DNA from: Pseudomonas kairouanensis
Lineage (GTDB): Bacteria > Pseudomonadota > Gammaproteobacteria > Pseudomonadales > Pseudomonadaceae
Length of the DNA: 64,000 nucleotides
Direction: 5' to 3'
Assembly (NCBI RefSeq): GCF_004682055.1
Contig: NZ_QUZU01000026.1
Location: forward strand, 1 to 64,000
Below are positions 35,653-44,027 of this stretch, piece after piece. The stretch's first letter is position 1. The number at the start of each line of letters is the position of its first letter. The notes beneath the pieces are model-generated. The model worked only from the letters and a program-made list of their open reading frames with translations, was not told the DNA's origin and made no database searches. A program made the translations under genes and the position numbers.

Positions 35653-36540
35653 ATGAACGAAGCTACCAGCCTAGCCCGCGTCGCCGTTGTGCAGTTCGAC
35701 CCGCAAGTCGGCACACAAAACCGCCAATCCAACCTCGACACCAGCCTCAACCTGGCCCTGCAAGCCGTGAACAATGGGGCCAACCTGATTGTGCTGCCGG
35801 AGCTGGCCAATACCGGTTACCTGTTCAGCAATCGCCAGGACGCCTTCGAGCATGCCGAGCCCGTCCCGGACGGGCCGAGCACACGGGCCTGGATGGATTT
35901 TGCGCGGGACCGAAACGTGTACCTGGTCGCCGGGCTGGCGGAGCGCGAGGGCATGCAACTGTTCGACACAGCCGTGCTGTTGGGCCCGGATGGGCTGATC
36001 GGCAAGTACCGCAAGGCGCACCTGTGGAACAAGGAAAAGCTCTGGTTCACGCCCGGTAATCTGGGCTTTCCGGTGTTTGAAACCCCCATCGGCCGCATCG
36101 GTTTGCTGATCTGCTGGGACATCTGGTTCCCCGAAGTCCCGCGCATCTTGACCCAACAAGGCGCCGATATCATTTGCAGCCTGAACAACTGGGTGTGGAC
36201 CCCACCGCCACTGTTCGACGAAGCCGGTAAATGCATGGCCTCGTACCTGACCATGACCGCCGCCCACGTCAACAACGTGTTCATCGCTGCTGCCAACCGG
36301 ATCGGGGAGGAGTATGGCGGGCGCTACCTGGGCTGCTCGCTGATTGCTGGCACCAACGGCTGGCCTATCGGCAAGGTCGCATCGCCCAATGAACAGGCGA
36401 TTCTGTACGCCGATATCGACCTGTCCAGCGCCCGCAGCGCACCGATATGGAATGACCTGAACGACTTGCAACGCGATCGCCGCGTCGATCTGTATGACGG
36501 CATGCTCGGCTATTGCCAGCACCCGTGCCTGCCGCGCTGA
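35653..36540 (+). CDS. Carbon-nitrogen hydrolase (nitrilase superfamily)
   Basis: A 295-residue amidase/nitrilase with the complete Glu-Lys-Cys triad: E50 (VLPELANTGY), K121 (GKYRKAHLW) and C154 (LLICWDIWFPE). It should hydrolyse a C-N bond of an amide, carbamate or nitrile; the substrate is unknown. The ATG at 35653 follows AGAGG. The next gene starts 13 bases after its stop, so the duplicated membrane protein is probably part of the same unit, possibly for substrate transport. Confidence 0.85.
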   Translation: MNEATSLARVAVVQFDPQVGTQNRQSNLDTSLNLALQAVNNGANLIVLPELANTGYLFSNRQDAFEHAEPVPDGPSTRAWMDFARDRNVYLVAGLAEREGMQLFDTAVLLGPDGLIGKYRKAHLWNKEKLWFTPGNLGFPVFETPIGRIGLLICWDIWFPEVPRILTQQGADIICSLNNWVWTPPPLFDEAGKCMASYLTMTAAHVNNVFIAAANRIGEEYGGRYLGCSLIAGTNGWPIGKVASPNEQAILYADIDLSSARSAPIWNDLNDLQRDRRVDLYDGMLGYCQHPCLPR

Positions 36541-36553
36541 TGGGGGCACGATC

Positions 36554-37750
36554 ATGGACTCTATTTCGGCAAGTCCGTCGCAGGGCTCGGCTTTTCGTTA
36601 TCTGGTGATTCTGCTTGCTGTAACAGGCGCCGCGGTAGGGCTGATCGCCGCACTGTCGGTGGTGTATTCAGCCTCGGCAACGGCTTACTGGCCCGGCTAC
36701 AACGATATGGTGAGCAGCCTGCCCTCGCCCATCGCCTGGCTGCGGTGGGTGGTCGGCGATATCAGTGAAGTGGCGTTTTACAAACACGAGTTTGCCTCCA
36801 TTGGCTTGCTGCTGGGCGGCGCGTTTGGTTACTGGACCAGTCGTTATGCCCGGAACTGGCAGGGATTCAGCATCGCTTATGGGACGGGGCTGTGGCCCTG
36901 GCTGGTGACCAGTTCATTACTGGGGCTATTGCTGAGTAATCTGCTGTGGGGCTGGACGCTGACGGCCGACTCCTGGCAGCCGACCTTTGCGGCGTTTGTG
37001 TCGTTGCCGGCGGCGATGGTGTTGCTGTTTGGTGGTGGGTGGAGGGTTACGCTCAATGGTGCGTTGCTCGGTGCGGTCCTGGTGACGCCGAGTTGCCTGT
37101 TGTTCGTGAATTACCTGTGTATCCCGCTGGGATTGCCGGCGGTGATCGGCAATGTGCTGGGGATGGCGTTGGGTAGCGTGGTTGCGTTTTTGTTGTGCAG
37201 GGCGTTGCCGATTCTGGTCAGCCGCAGGCCTGAGAGCACGATCATCAGCCCTCCTCCTAAGGCCGTTAACATTCCGGATTACAGCATACGCTGGACATTC
37301 CGGCGGGTGTTGGCGGACTTTTCCGAAGCGCCGTTTTTTGGCAATGAGTGGGCGAGCCTGGGGTTGATCTTAGGGGTTTTCCTCGCTTACGCATTGAATC
37401 CCCTGAGCCCTGCTTATGGATCAGGCTGGTTGCCGCAGTTGGTCGCAGGCCAGGCACTGACTTCGTTACTGGGCATTCTGCTGTGGCGGCGAGAGTGGCA
37501 AAAAAGCGGCTGGTATCCGACCTACGTGCCGTTGGTGGCGGTGGTGCCTGCGGCGATTTTGGTCCATGGAGGCAGCCCGTTCGTCATAGTGGGCAGCGCT
37601 TTGCTGGGAGCATTGATTGCGCCACCACTGGCTTGTGCCATTGCTGGGCGATTGCCGAAGTGGATGCATCCATATATTGGCAATGTGCTGGCGATGGCTA
37701 CTAGTACGGCGCTGATCGTGCCAGTGATAGGTTTTCTCGCAACCAATTAA
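36554..37750 (+). CDS. Membrane protein with internal duplication
   Basis: A 398-residue protein with roughly ten membrane helices. The two halves are related: RWVVGDISEVAFYKHEFASIGLLLGG (around residues 65-90) matches RRVLADFSEAPFFGNEWASLGLILGV (around 255-280), both followed by helices of like pattern. So it arose by tandem duplication, as in many transporters. I do not recognise the family. It is co-transcribed with the nitrilase-family gene. It may carry that enzyme's substrate or product (inference). Confidence 0.72.
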   Translation: MDSISASPSQGSAFRYLVILLAVTGAAVGLIAALSVVYSASATAYWPGYNDMVSSLPSPIAWLRWVVGDISEVAFYKHEFASIGLLLGGAFGYWTSRYARNWQGFSIAYGTGLWPWLVTSSLLGLLLSNLLWGWTLTADSWQPTFAAFVSLPAAMVLLFGGGWRVTLNGALLGAVLVTPSCLLFVNYLCIPLGLPAVIGNVLGMALGSVVAFLLCRALPILVSRRPESTIISPPPKAVNIPDYSIRWTFRRVLADFSEAPFFGNEWASLGLILGVFLAYALNPLSPAYGSGWLPQLVAGQALTSLLGILLWRREWQKSGWYPTYVPLVAVVPAAILVHGGSPFVIVGSALLGALIAPPLACAIAGRLPKWMHPYIGNVLAMATSTALIVPVIGFLATN

Positions 37751-37762
37751 CTCCAAGACAAT

Positions 37763-37786
37763 GGCGGGCTTTTTCATAAGCTCGCC
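37763..37786 (+). terminator. Weak hairpin after the nitrilase unit
   Basis: GGCGGGCTT (37763-37771) and AAGCTCGCC (37778-37786) pair with one mismatch and a 6-base loop, 12 bases after the membrane-gene stop. The following T-content is modest, so termination is likely partial. It marks the probable left side of the lower-GC island. Confidence 0.4.
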
Positions 37787-37928
37787 TGTCGTTAGTTTTC
37801 AGATGAGGGAAACATTCAAGATAGTTCAACTTTCCGATCACCTGCTAAGCCAACCGCTTGGCTCCACCATCAGAAATGTCGGATACTGCCATTGCGCCAG
37901 CACCCATCTTTCAAGGTTGAAATGACTC

Positions 37929-40349
37929 ATGGCAAGGAAGAAAGCAAAAAACTCCGGTGGCACCGGCATACTTATAGTTTTTGCTCTGGCATTCAGCGCC
38001 CTCGCTGCTATACCCAAAAATGCTTGGATAGCTGTCGGCGTCATAGCGGGTATCGGCACGATTATGTGGCTGCTGGCCGAACGCGGCAAACGTCGACTCA
38101 GTCAGCTTCAAGCATCGGCGGCGAAGAATACCCACACGCAAAAACCACAAGGTATGGGCGTAACCTTCTCCATGCGTGAAGTCTCGACGAACAATAGGGA
38201 CATTGAGGAAAGTCCCGAGTTTTATACTGTGCAACTCGGTTCTCCCCCTGCCAACACCTTTAAAATCCCAAGTATCAGCGCACAGAAGGCCGATGCCCGC
38301 TGGGTGCCTGCTGGCGAAGTCGTCGAAGTCGCTGGCTTCTCCCTTACTGGCGGCATGTTTTATATCGGGAACACACTCGGTAGCAGACATGATGCGCAAG
38401 AGCCTTCACTGATCAACCCAAAGCTTCGGATTGCCAAAGACTACGTCGACCTCAACGAGCGACTGATGTCTTATTGGCCGAGTTTTCACTCCATTACACC
38501 GCAAGCGCGACGCGGATACCTGCAATGGCTCGCAGGTGGGCGCAGTGATCCATCGGCGGATACTGGCTATGTATTTTTGTTTTTTTACGGTTTGGAACGT
38601 CGAGCACTCATTGATCCCATTTACGATTCCAAGGTGAATAATGAGGTTCCTCTAATCGTCGACGAGGTTCGGCGTCTACTGAGTATTTATAGAGGAAATG
38701 GGTCATTCAGAGGCTACGCAGAAGGCTTTCTTGACTATCTGGGCAACCGCGCTGTTGACGCGAATCTCTACCTTGGCCCGCCGCCCAGCGTAGCCGAGTA
38801 CAGCTATGAAATGCCTCTGCCGCTACGCATTGGTTTAGGTCAGCATGCCTCCAATAAGCATTCGCTGAACGCCGACTGGGCACTGGCATGGGCGTTGGCC
38901 GACCCCAACATCAGTAAACGCACGCCAGTCATACGCTGCAAAGATGTGTTTTCACGCCTGTTCAAGCTCAAGTACGAAAACGCTTATCCTGCGGGCCTGA
39001 CACTGGCTCAGAACAAAACCAAGCTCAAGGCCAGCTATCGCCCTGCCTCTGCCATAATCAAGGCCCCCACGCTTACCCTGGGGAATCTGCCTGACGTCAT
39101 GGCAACCTCGGGCACACGTAAAGTTTTGCAACTGCTAGTTGAGCAATGCACCAGCGAAGTAGAACCCTACAGCCGTTACCTGGGAAGAAATCCTGAAAGC
39201 GCAGAGGCTCTTGAGGCGCTCCTGCAACTTCCTGTCGCGCTCTGGCCGAAGGCAGCCCACGACGAATTGGATGAGTTGCAGTCCAGAATTGGTGACGACC
39301 TGATCGTCATGAGTTTTGGAGAGCTCGCAGGGCGCTTTAAAAGCGCGGGCGCATTGTCTCGAGACAAAGTAATCGCTCTGGCCCGCGCATTTGAGTCGCT
39401 GCATATCGGAATGGAACCCGACGTACTGGGTGGTAGCAAGACGCCAAAAGCGGAGGACCGGATTGCGTTGTTTGTAACCCAGCCTGAAGATGGATCACTC
39501 CGTGCGTCTGCTGCATACAACGCAGCATCGGTAACCCTTGATTTGGCCAGTGCGGTGGCTTCCGCCGACGGTGATACCTCCAACGAAGAGATCACTCTGC
39601 TTGCTCAGCATATCGATTCATGGAGTCACTTGAGCGGTGCCCATCGCAAACGCCTCAAAGCGCACCTGCAAATCCAACTACAACAACCACCCACACTCGC
39701 CAGCCTTAAGAAAAAGCTCGATCCCTTACCCGTGGATGCAAAACGCACCATCGCAGGCTTCCTGGCTCATCTGGCGCAAGCCGATGGCACCGTCAGCCCT
39801 GCGGAATTGAAGTTGCTGGAGCGTGTGTACAAGGCATTGCAAGTGGATAGCCAACTACTTTATGGCGACCTTCATGGGGCAGCAGCCGGCGTGGGTATTG
39901 CCGTGACGCTTGCCAACACTCCCCCATCCGTCGAACGCGGCACGCAGTCTGCCTCATCTTCGAAACAAGGTTTCGTCCTTGATCATGATCGGATAGCGCA
40001 ACTGCAACGTGAAACGGCCGAGGTCTCCGCCCTCCTCGCCAAGGTATTCACTGAGGACCAGGTTGAGGAAGTGGAGCCTCCGGCTGAAAGCGCTGAACCA
40101 GATTCCGAGTCGAGCGCGGACGTGCCTGGGCTTGACTTGGAACACTCGGCCTTCCTCCGTTTATTGATCTCTCGCCCGGAATGGAGCCGCGCGGAACTGG
40201 AAGCCGCTGCCAGCGACATGGAGTTGATGCTCGATGGCGCTCTGGAACAAATCAACGACATGGCTTTTGAACGATTCGACATGCCCGTCACAGAAGGCGA
40301 CGACCCGGTCGAGATAAACACAGACATTCTGGAAGAATTAGCCCTATGA
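37929..40349 (+). CDS. sngA: Shango anti-phage system, TerB-domain protein SngA
   Basis: An 806-residue protein. Two N-terminal hydrophobic helices (about residues 12-30 and 32-50) suggest membrane attachment. A TerB_N-like region follows (about 85-300), then a central helical part. The TerB-type region has two acidic motifs, ASADGDTSNEE (D547) and AQADGTVSPAE (D619), and a TerB_C-like acidic end. The order TerB protein, ATPase, helicase matches the Shango defence system described in Pseudomonas and Escherichia. The stop overlaps sngB by four bases. The ribosome site is weak. Tellurite resistance is unlikely because no other ter gene is present. Confidence 0.85.
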   Translation: MARKKAKNSGGTGILIVFALAFSALAAIPKNAWIAVGVIAGIGTIMWLLAERGKRRLSQLQASAAKNTHTQKPQGMGVTFSMREVSTNNRDIEESPEFYTVQLGSPPANTFKIPSISAQKADARWVPAGEVVEVAGFSLTGGMFYIGNTLGSRHDAQEPSLINPKLRIAKDYVDLNERLMSYWPSFHSITPQARRGYLQWLAGGRSDPSADTGYVFLFFYGLERRALIDPIYDSKVNNEVPLIVDEVRRLLSIYRGNGSFRGYAEGFLDYLGNRAVDANLYLGPPPSVAEYSYEMPLPLRIGLGQHASNKHSLNADWALAWALADPNISKRTPVIRCKDVFSRLFKLKYENAYPAGLTLAQNKTKLKASYRPASAIIKAPTLTLGNLPDVMATSGTRKVLQLLVEQCTSEVEPYSRYLGRNPESAEALEALLQLPVALWPKAAHDELDELQSRIGDDLIVMSFGELAGRFKSAGALSRDKVIALARAFESLHIGMEPDVLGGSKTPKAEDRIALFVTQPEDGSLRASAAYNAASVTLDLASAVASADGDTSNEEITLLAQHIDSWSHLSGAHRKRLKAHLQIQLQQPPTLASLKKKLDPLPVDAKRTIAGFLAHLAQADGTVSPAELKLLERVYKALQVDSQLLYGDLHGAAAGVGIAVTLANTPPSVERGTQSASSSKQGFVLDHDRIAQLQRETAEVSALLAKVFTEDQVEEVEPPAESAEPDSESSADVPGLDLEHSAFLRLLISRPEWSRAELEAAASDMELMLDGALEQINDMAFERFDMPVTEGDDPVEINTDILEELAL

Positions 40350-41641
40350 GCACTATCAGAGCCAAGGATCGCGATGCGGTCATTCAATCGTTACGCGCGG
40401 GCGTGGTGCCACGTGTTGGCCAGCACTTAATTCAGGTTGGCCGTGTGGGTGAGCTTGATGCTCTGATCAAGGACGTCGAACGCCTGGTAGAAAGCGGGTC
40501 AGCGTTCCGGGTGGTGATCGGTGAGTACGGCGCCGGTAAAACGTTCTTTCTGAATCTGGTTCGGGCCATCGCTATGGAGCGAAAACTCGTGACCATGCAT
40601 GCCGACTTGAATCCAGACCGCCGGTTGCACGCCACCGGGGGGCAAGCTCGGTCGCTTTACTCCGAACTGGCAAAGAATATGTCAACTCGCACAAAACCCG
40701 ACGGCGGTGCCATGCAAGGCATCGTGGAGAAATTCATCTCCCAAGCCAAAACCGAAGCGAAGGCTGCCGGTACCGACAGCGAGACCATTATTCGTAAGCA
40801 TTTGGCCGAGTTGACCGAGATGGTCAATGGGTACGACTTTGCTGAGGTGATCGCTGCCTACTGCCGCGGTTTCGAAGAGGGCAACGAGCAGCTGAAAGCC
40901 GACGCCATTCGTTGGCTACGCGGAGAATTCACCACCAAAACCGACGCTCGCGCCGCTTTGGGCGTGCGGACCATCATCGATGACGCCTCCGTCTACGACC
41001 AGCTCAAGCTGCTTTCCAGATTCGTCAGACTCGCTGGGTTCGGCGGACTGATGATCTGCCTCGACGAACTGGTCAACCTCTACAAGCTGGCGAATACGCA
41101 GGCGCGTAATGCCAACTACGAACAAATCCTCCGAATCCTCAATGACTCACTGCAAGGGGCATCTGAAGGATTGGGTTTCGTGTTGGGCGGCACGCCCGAG
41201 TTTTTGATGGACACCCGTCGGGGTTTATTCAGCTACCCTGCCCTGCAGTCGCGACTAGCAGAGAACTCGTTTGCCAAAACCGGACTGGTGGATCTTTCAG
41301 GGCCGGTCATTCGCCTGACCAGTCTTACCCCTGAGGACTTCTACGTACTGCTTCAAAAGCTCCGCCACGTATATGCCGGCGGCGATGCTGAAAAGTATTT
41401 GCTGCCTGACGAGGCGCTTCCTCTGTTTATGGCTCACTGCAACCAACGCCTAGGCGAAGCCTATTTCCGCACACCACGTACCACGATCACAGCGTTCATT
41501 AATCTACTGGCTATTTTGGAACAAAACCCAGGGGCCGATTGGCGAACACTGCTGGGGGCAGTCGAGGTCACCAAGGATTCAGGCGGTGAGGATGATATGA
41601 AGGTCGACGCGGATGATGAACTTGCCACCTTCACACTCTGA
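40346..41641 (+). CDS. sngB: Shango anti-phage system, P-loop ATPase SngB
   Basis: A 431-residue ATPase of the DUF2791/BrxD type. Walker A is GEYGAGKT (residues 59-66) and Walker B is LMICLDELVNL (near 233-243), with an arginine-rich C-terminal lid. The same ATPase-helicase pair occurs in type 2 BREX loci as brxD and brxHI, but no pglX, pglZ or brxC is here. It is coupled to both neighbours: ATGA overlap with sngA and 29-base overlap with sngC. Its role in phage sensing or in loading the helicase is inferred. Confidence 0.86.
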   Translation: MSTIRAKDRDAVIQSLRAGVVPRVGQHLIQVGRVGELDALIKDVERLVESGSAFRVVIGEYGAGKTFFLNLVRAIAMERKLVTMHADLNPDRRLHATGGQARSLYSELAKNMSTRTKPDGGAMQGIVEKFISQAKTEAKAAGTDSETIIRKHLAELTEMVNGYDFAEVIAAYCRGFEEGNEQLKADAIRWLRGEFTTKTDARAALGVRTIIDDASVYDQLKLLSRFVRLAGFGGLMICLDELVNLYKLANTQARNANYEQILRILNDSLQGASEGLGFVLGGTPEFLMDTRRGLFSYPALQSRLAENSFAKTGLVDLSGPVIRLTSLTPEDFYVLLQKLRHVYAGGDAEKYLLPDEALPLFMAHCNQRLGEAYFRTPRTTITAFINLLAILEQNPGADWRTLLGAVEVTKDSGGEDDMKVDADDELATFTL

Positions 41642-43856
41642 TTCATCAGGTTTCGAACAGCTGGAGCCCCGAATCCAGCGCTGGATTTGGGCTGAAGGTT
41701 GGACCTCACTACGCGACGCCCAGGAATGGGCGGTGCCTGTTCTGGTCCGCGCCGATCAGGACGTCATCATTGCCGCAGCAACAGCCGCTGGCAAAACCGA
41801 AGCCGCCTTCCTGCCCATTCTGACGAATCTACTCAATAACGATGATCCGCCTGGTGCGGTGCTGTACATCAGCCCGCTCAAGGCCTTGATCAACGATCAA
41901 TGGGACAGATTAAGCCGACTCTGTGAGCAGCTTGAGATCCCTGTAGTCGCTTGGCACGGAGATGTCTCTTCCAGCAAAAAACACCGCTTTCTCAAATCAT
42001 CTGAGGGAGTGCTGCTGATCACTCCCGAATCCCTTGAAGCACTGTTCGTCAATCGTGGCTCAAGTCTCGGCGGGGTATTCCAACACCTGCGCTATATCGT
42101 CGTGGACGAACTACACGCGTTCATCGGCAGTGAGCGAGGCAAACAACTTCAGTCATTGATGCACAGGGTAGAACTCGCCGCAGGGAGGCGCCTCCCCAGG
42201 GTCGGGCTATCAGCTACCCTCGGTGATATGAAGATGGCGTCAGCGTTTTTGCGCCCAGCCAATGCCGATAACGTTACCGTTATTGAATCGAAAAACGCTA
42301 ACCAGACACTTCAGGTGCAAGTTCGCGGCTACATTCAGCCGCCGATGAGTGAGCTCAAAAAGAAACCTGCTGAACCCAATGAGCATGAGGGGAATGAAGA
42401 CGAAACGGAAAACGAGGCAAGCCCTGACTTTGCGATTGCTGAGCATCTCTACAAGGTGCTTCGCGGCAGCAATAACCTGATTTTCCCGAATAGTCGCTCC
42501 CAGGTTGAATGGTACGCAGACCAGCTGCGCCGACGATGCGAGAAAGACGGCGTGCCCAACGAGTTCTGGCCTCATCACGGCAGTCTCTCAAAAGACCTGC
42601 GAGAGCAAGCTGAACATGCATTAAAGGCGGGCGACCGGCCAGCATCGGCCATTTGCACTACAACGCTTGAACTGGGAATAGACATCGGCAGTATCAAAAC
42701 GGTGGTGCAAATTGGTGCCCCGCCTTCCGTAGCAAGTCTGCGTCAGCGTCTAGGGCGCTCCGGTAGGCGCCCGGGAGAGAAAGCAACGTTACGCGTTTAC
42801 TGTAAAGAGTCACCACTCACAGAAAAATCCAGCCTCTCCGATCAGTTACGCCAAGGTCTGGTACAAACCATTGCCATGGTTCGACTACTGGCCAGAGGTT
42901 GGTTTGAACCTCCCAGAGCACAGGGCATTCATGCCTCTACTCTGGTTCAACAATGCCTTTCCATCATTGCTCAATGCGGCGGCGCTTCGGCTGCCGATCT
43001 TTGGAAAAGCTTGATTGATGAAGGCGCGTTTCCAGGTATTGAAAAGTCGGATTTTGTGAAACTGCTCAAATCGCTGGGGGGACACGAATTGATTGTTCAG
43101 GACAGCTCAGGGTTGCTGCTGCCTGGAACCGTTGGCGAGCGCATGATCAATCACTACGAGTTCTACAGCGCATTCACCAGCGATGAAGAATTCCGTCTGG
43201 TATGCGACGGGAAAGCCTTGGGCTCGGTCCCCGTGAGCCGTCCGCTCACCAAAGACCAACGCATTATCTTCGGCGGCCGTCGATGGCAGGTTCGTGATGT
43301 TGACCTGCAGGCCAAGGTCATCATCGTGTCAGCCGCACGAGGAGGGGCGCCTCCTCAGTTCGATGGCTTGGGCGCAATGGTGCATGACGCCGTACGCGAG
43401 GAGATGCGAGCAGTCTTGGTGGACTCCAGCCCCTGCCCTTTTATCGATCAAAGTGCCAAAGCTTTACTCGACGAGGCTCGAAAAACTTTTGCCTTATTGG
43501 GGCTTGGAGAGCGGTACCTTATCGAGTCGAGTGGGAAATGTTATTTGATCAGTTGGTTGGGGGATTACGCTAATGATGCACTGCGCCTGCTGCTCAATCA
43601 TGTAGGTTTATCTTGTGATAACTCGGGTCTAGCTATAGAAATCGACGCGAGCATTGATCAGGCAAGAAATGCACTTGCGGATGTGGGCTGTCTGGATCCA
43701 AGCGATCTCGACTCGATACTTTCAGATGTGGAGAACATGTTGCGCGAAAAATGGGATTGGACGTTGCCAGAGACGCTGCTTATGAAATCTTTCGCATCCA
43801 TATCGCTCGATATTTCAAACGCAGTACTTTTTGCCAAAAAGCAGCAAGGTAAATAG
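41613..43856 (+). CDS. sngC: Shango anti-phage system, Lhr/BrxHI-like DEAD-box helicase SngC
   Basis: A 747-residue superfamily 2 helicase. Motif I is TAAGKTEA (Lys61), motif II is DELH, motif III is SATLGD, and the motif VI region is QRLGRSGRRPG, followed by a C-terminal extension like those of Lhr and BrxHI. All ATPase motifs are intact. The start overlaps the end of sngB (ATG at 41613 or 41616). It is the last gene of the three-gene operon and converges on zorD with 171 bases between, where I see no gene. Confidence 0.86.
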   Translation: MMNLPPSHSDSSGFEQLEPRIQRWIWAEGWTSLRDAQEWAVPVLVRADQDVIIAAATAAGKTEAAFLPILTNLLNNDDPPGAVLYISPLKALINDQWDRLSRLCEQLEIPVVAWHGDVSSSKKHRFLKSSEGVLLITPESLEALFVNRGSSLGGVFQHLRYIVVDELHAFIGSERGKQLQSLMHRVELAAGRRLPRVGLSATLGDMKMASAFLRPANADNVTVIESKNANQTLQVQVRGYIQPPMSELKKKPAEPNEHEGNEDETENEASPDFAIAEHLYKVLRGSNNLIFPNSRSQVEWYADQLRRRCEKDGVPNEFWPHHGSLSKDLREQAEHALKAGDRPASAICTTTLELGIDIGSIKTVVQIGAPPSVASLRQRLGRSGRRPGEKATLRVYCKESPLTEKSSLSDQLRQGLVQTIAMVRLLARGWFEPPRAQGIHASTLVQQCLSIIAQCGGASAADLWKSLIDEGAFPGIEKSDFVKLLKSLGGHELIVQDSSGLLLPGTVGERMINHYEFYSAFTSDEEFRLVCDGKALGSVPVSRPLTKDQRIIFGGRRWQVRDVDLQAKVIIVSAARGGAPPQFDGLGAMVHDAVREEMRAVLVDSSPCPFIDQSAKALLDEARKTFALLGLGERYLIESSGKCYLISWLGDYANDALRLLLNHVGLSCDNSGLAIEIDASIDQARNALADVGCLDPSDLDSILSDVENMLREKWDWTLPETLLMKSFASISLDISNAVLFAKKQQGK

Positions 43857-44027
43857 AAAAGTCATACATAGGCTGGCGATACCCGCCGTGGATGGGGGGG
43901 CGTTCTATCTCTAGTCCTCAGCCACTGCCACAAGTCAATCACCCGGAAAGTCGCTGGAAGCGGAGGATGAAACTTACCTGTACCTATAACTGACATATTG
44001 CCCAGCACTGGCTTTGCGCGAGCGGGC

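Noticed and set aside
37929..40349. Tellurite-resistance operon, because of the TerB domain
   Set aside because: No terA, terC, terD or terZ-like gene is in the window, and the neighbours are a P-loop ATPase and a DNA/RNA helicase.
40346..43856. BREX system, because of BrxD-like ATPase and BrxHI-like helicase
   Set aside because: No pglX methylase, pglZ, brxC or other BREX genes are present, and the TerB protein in front fits Shango.
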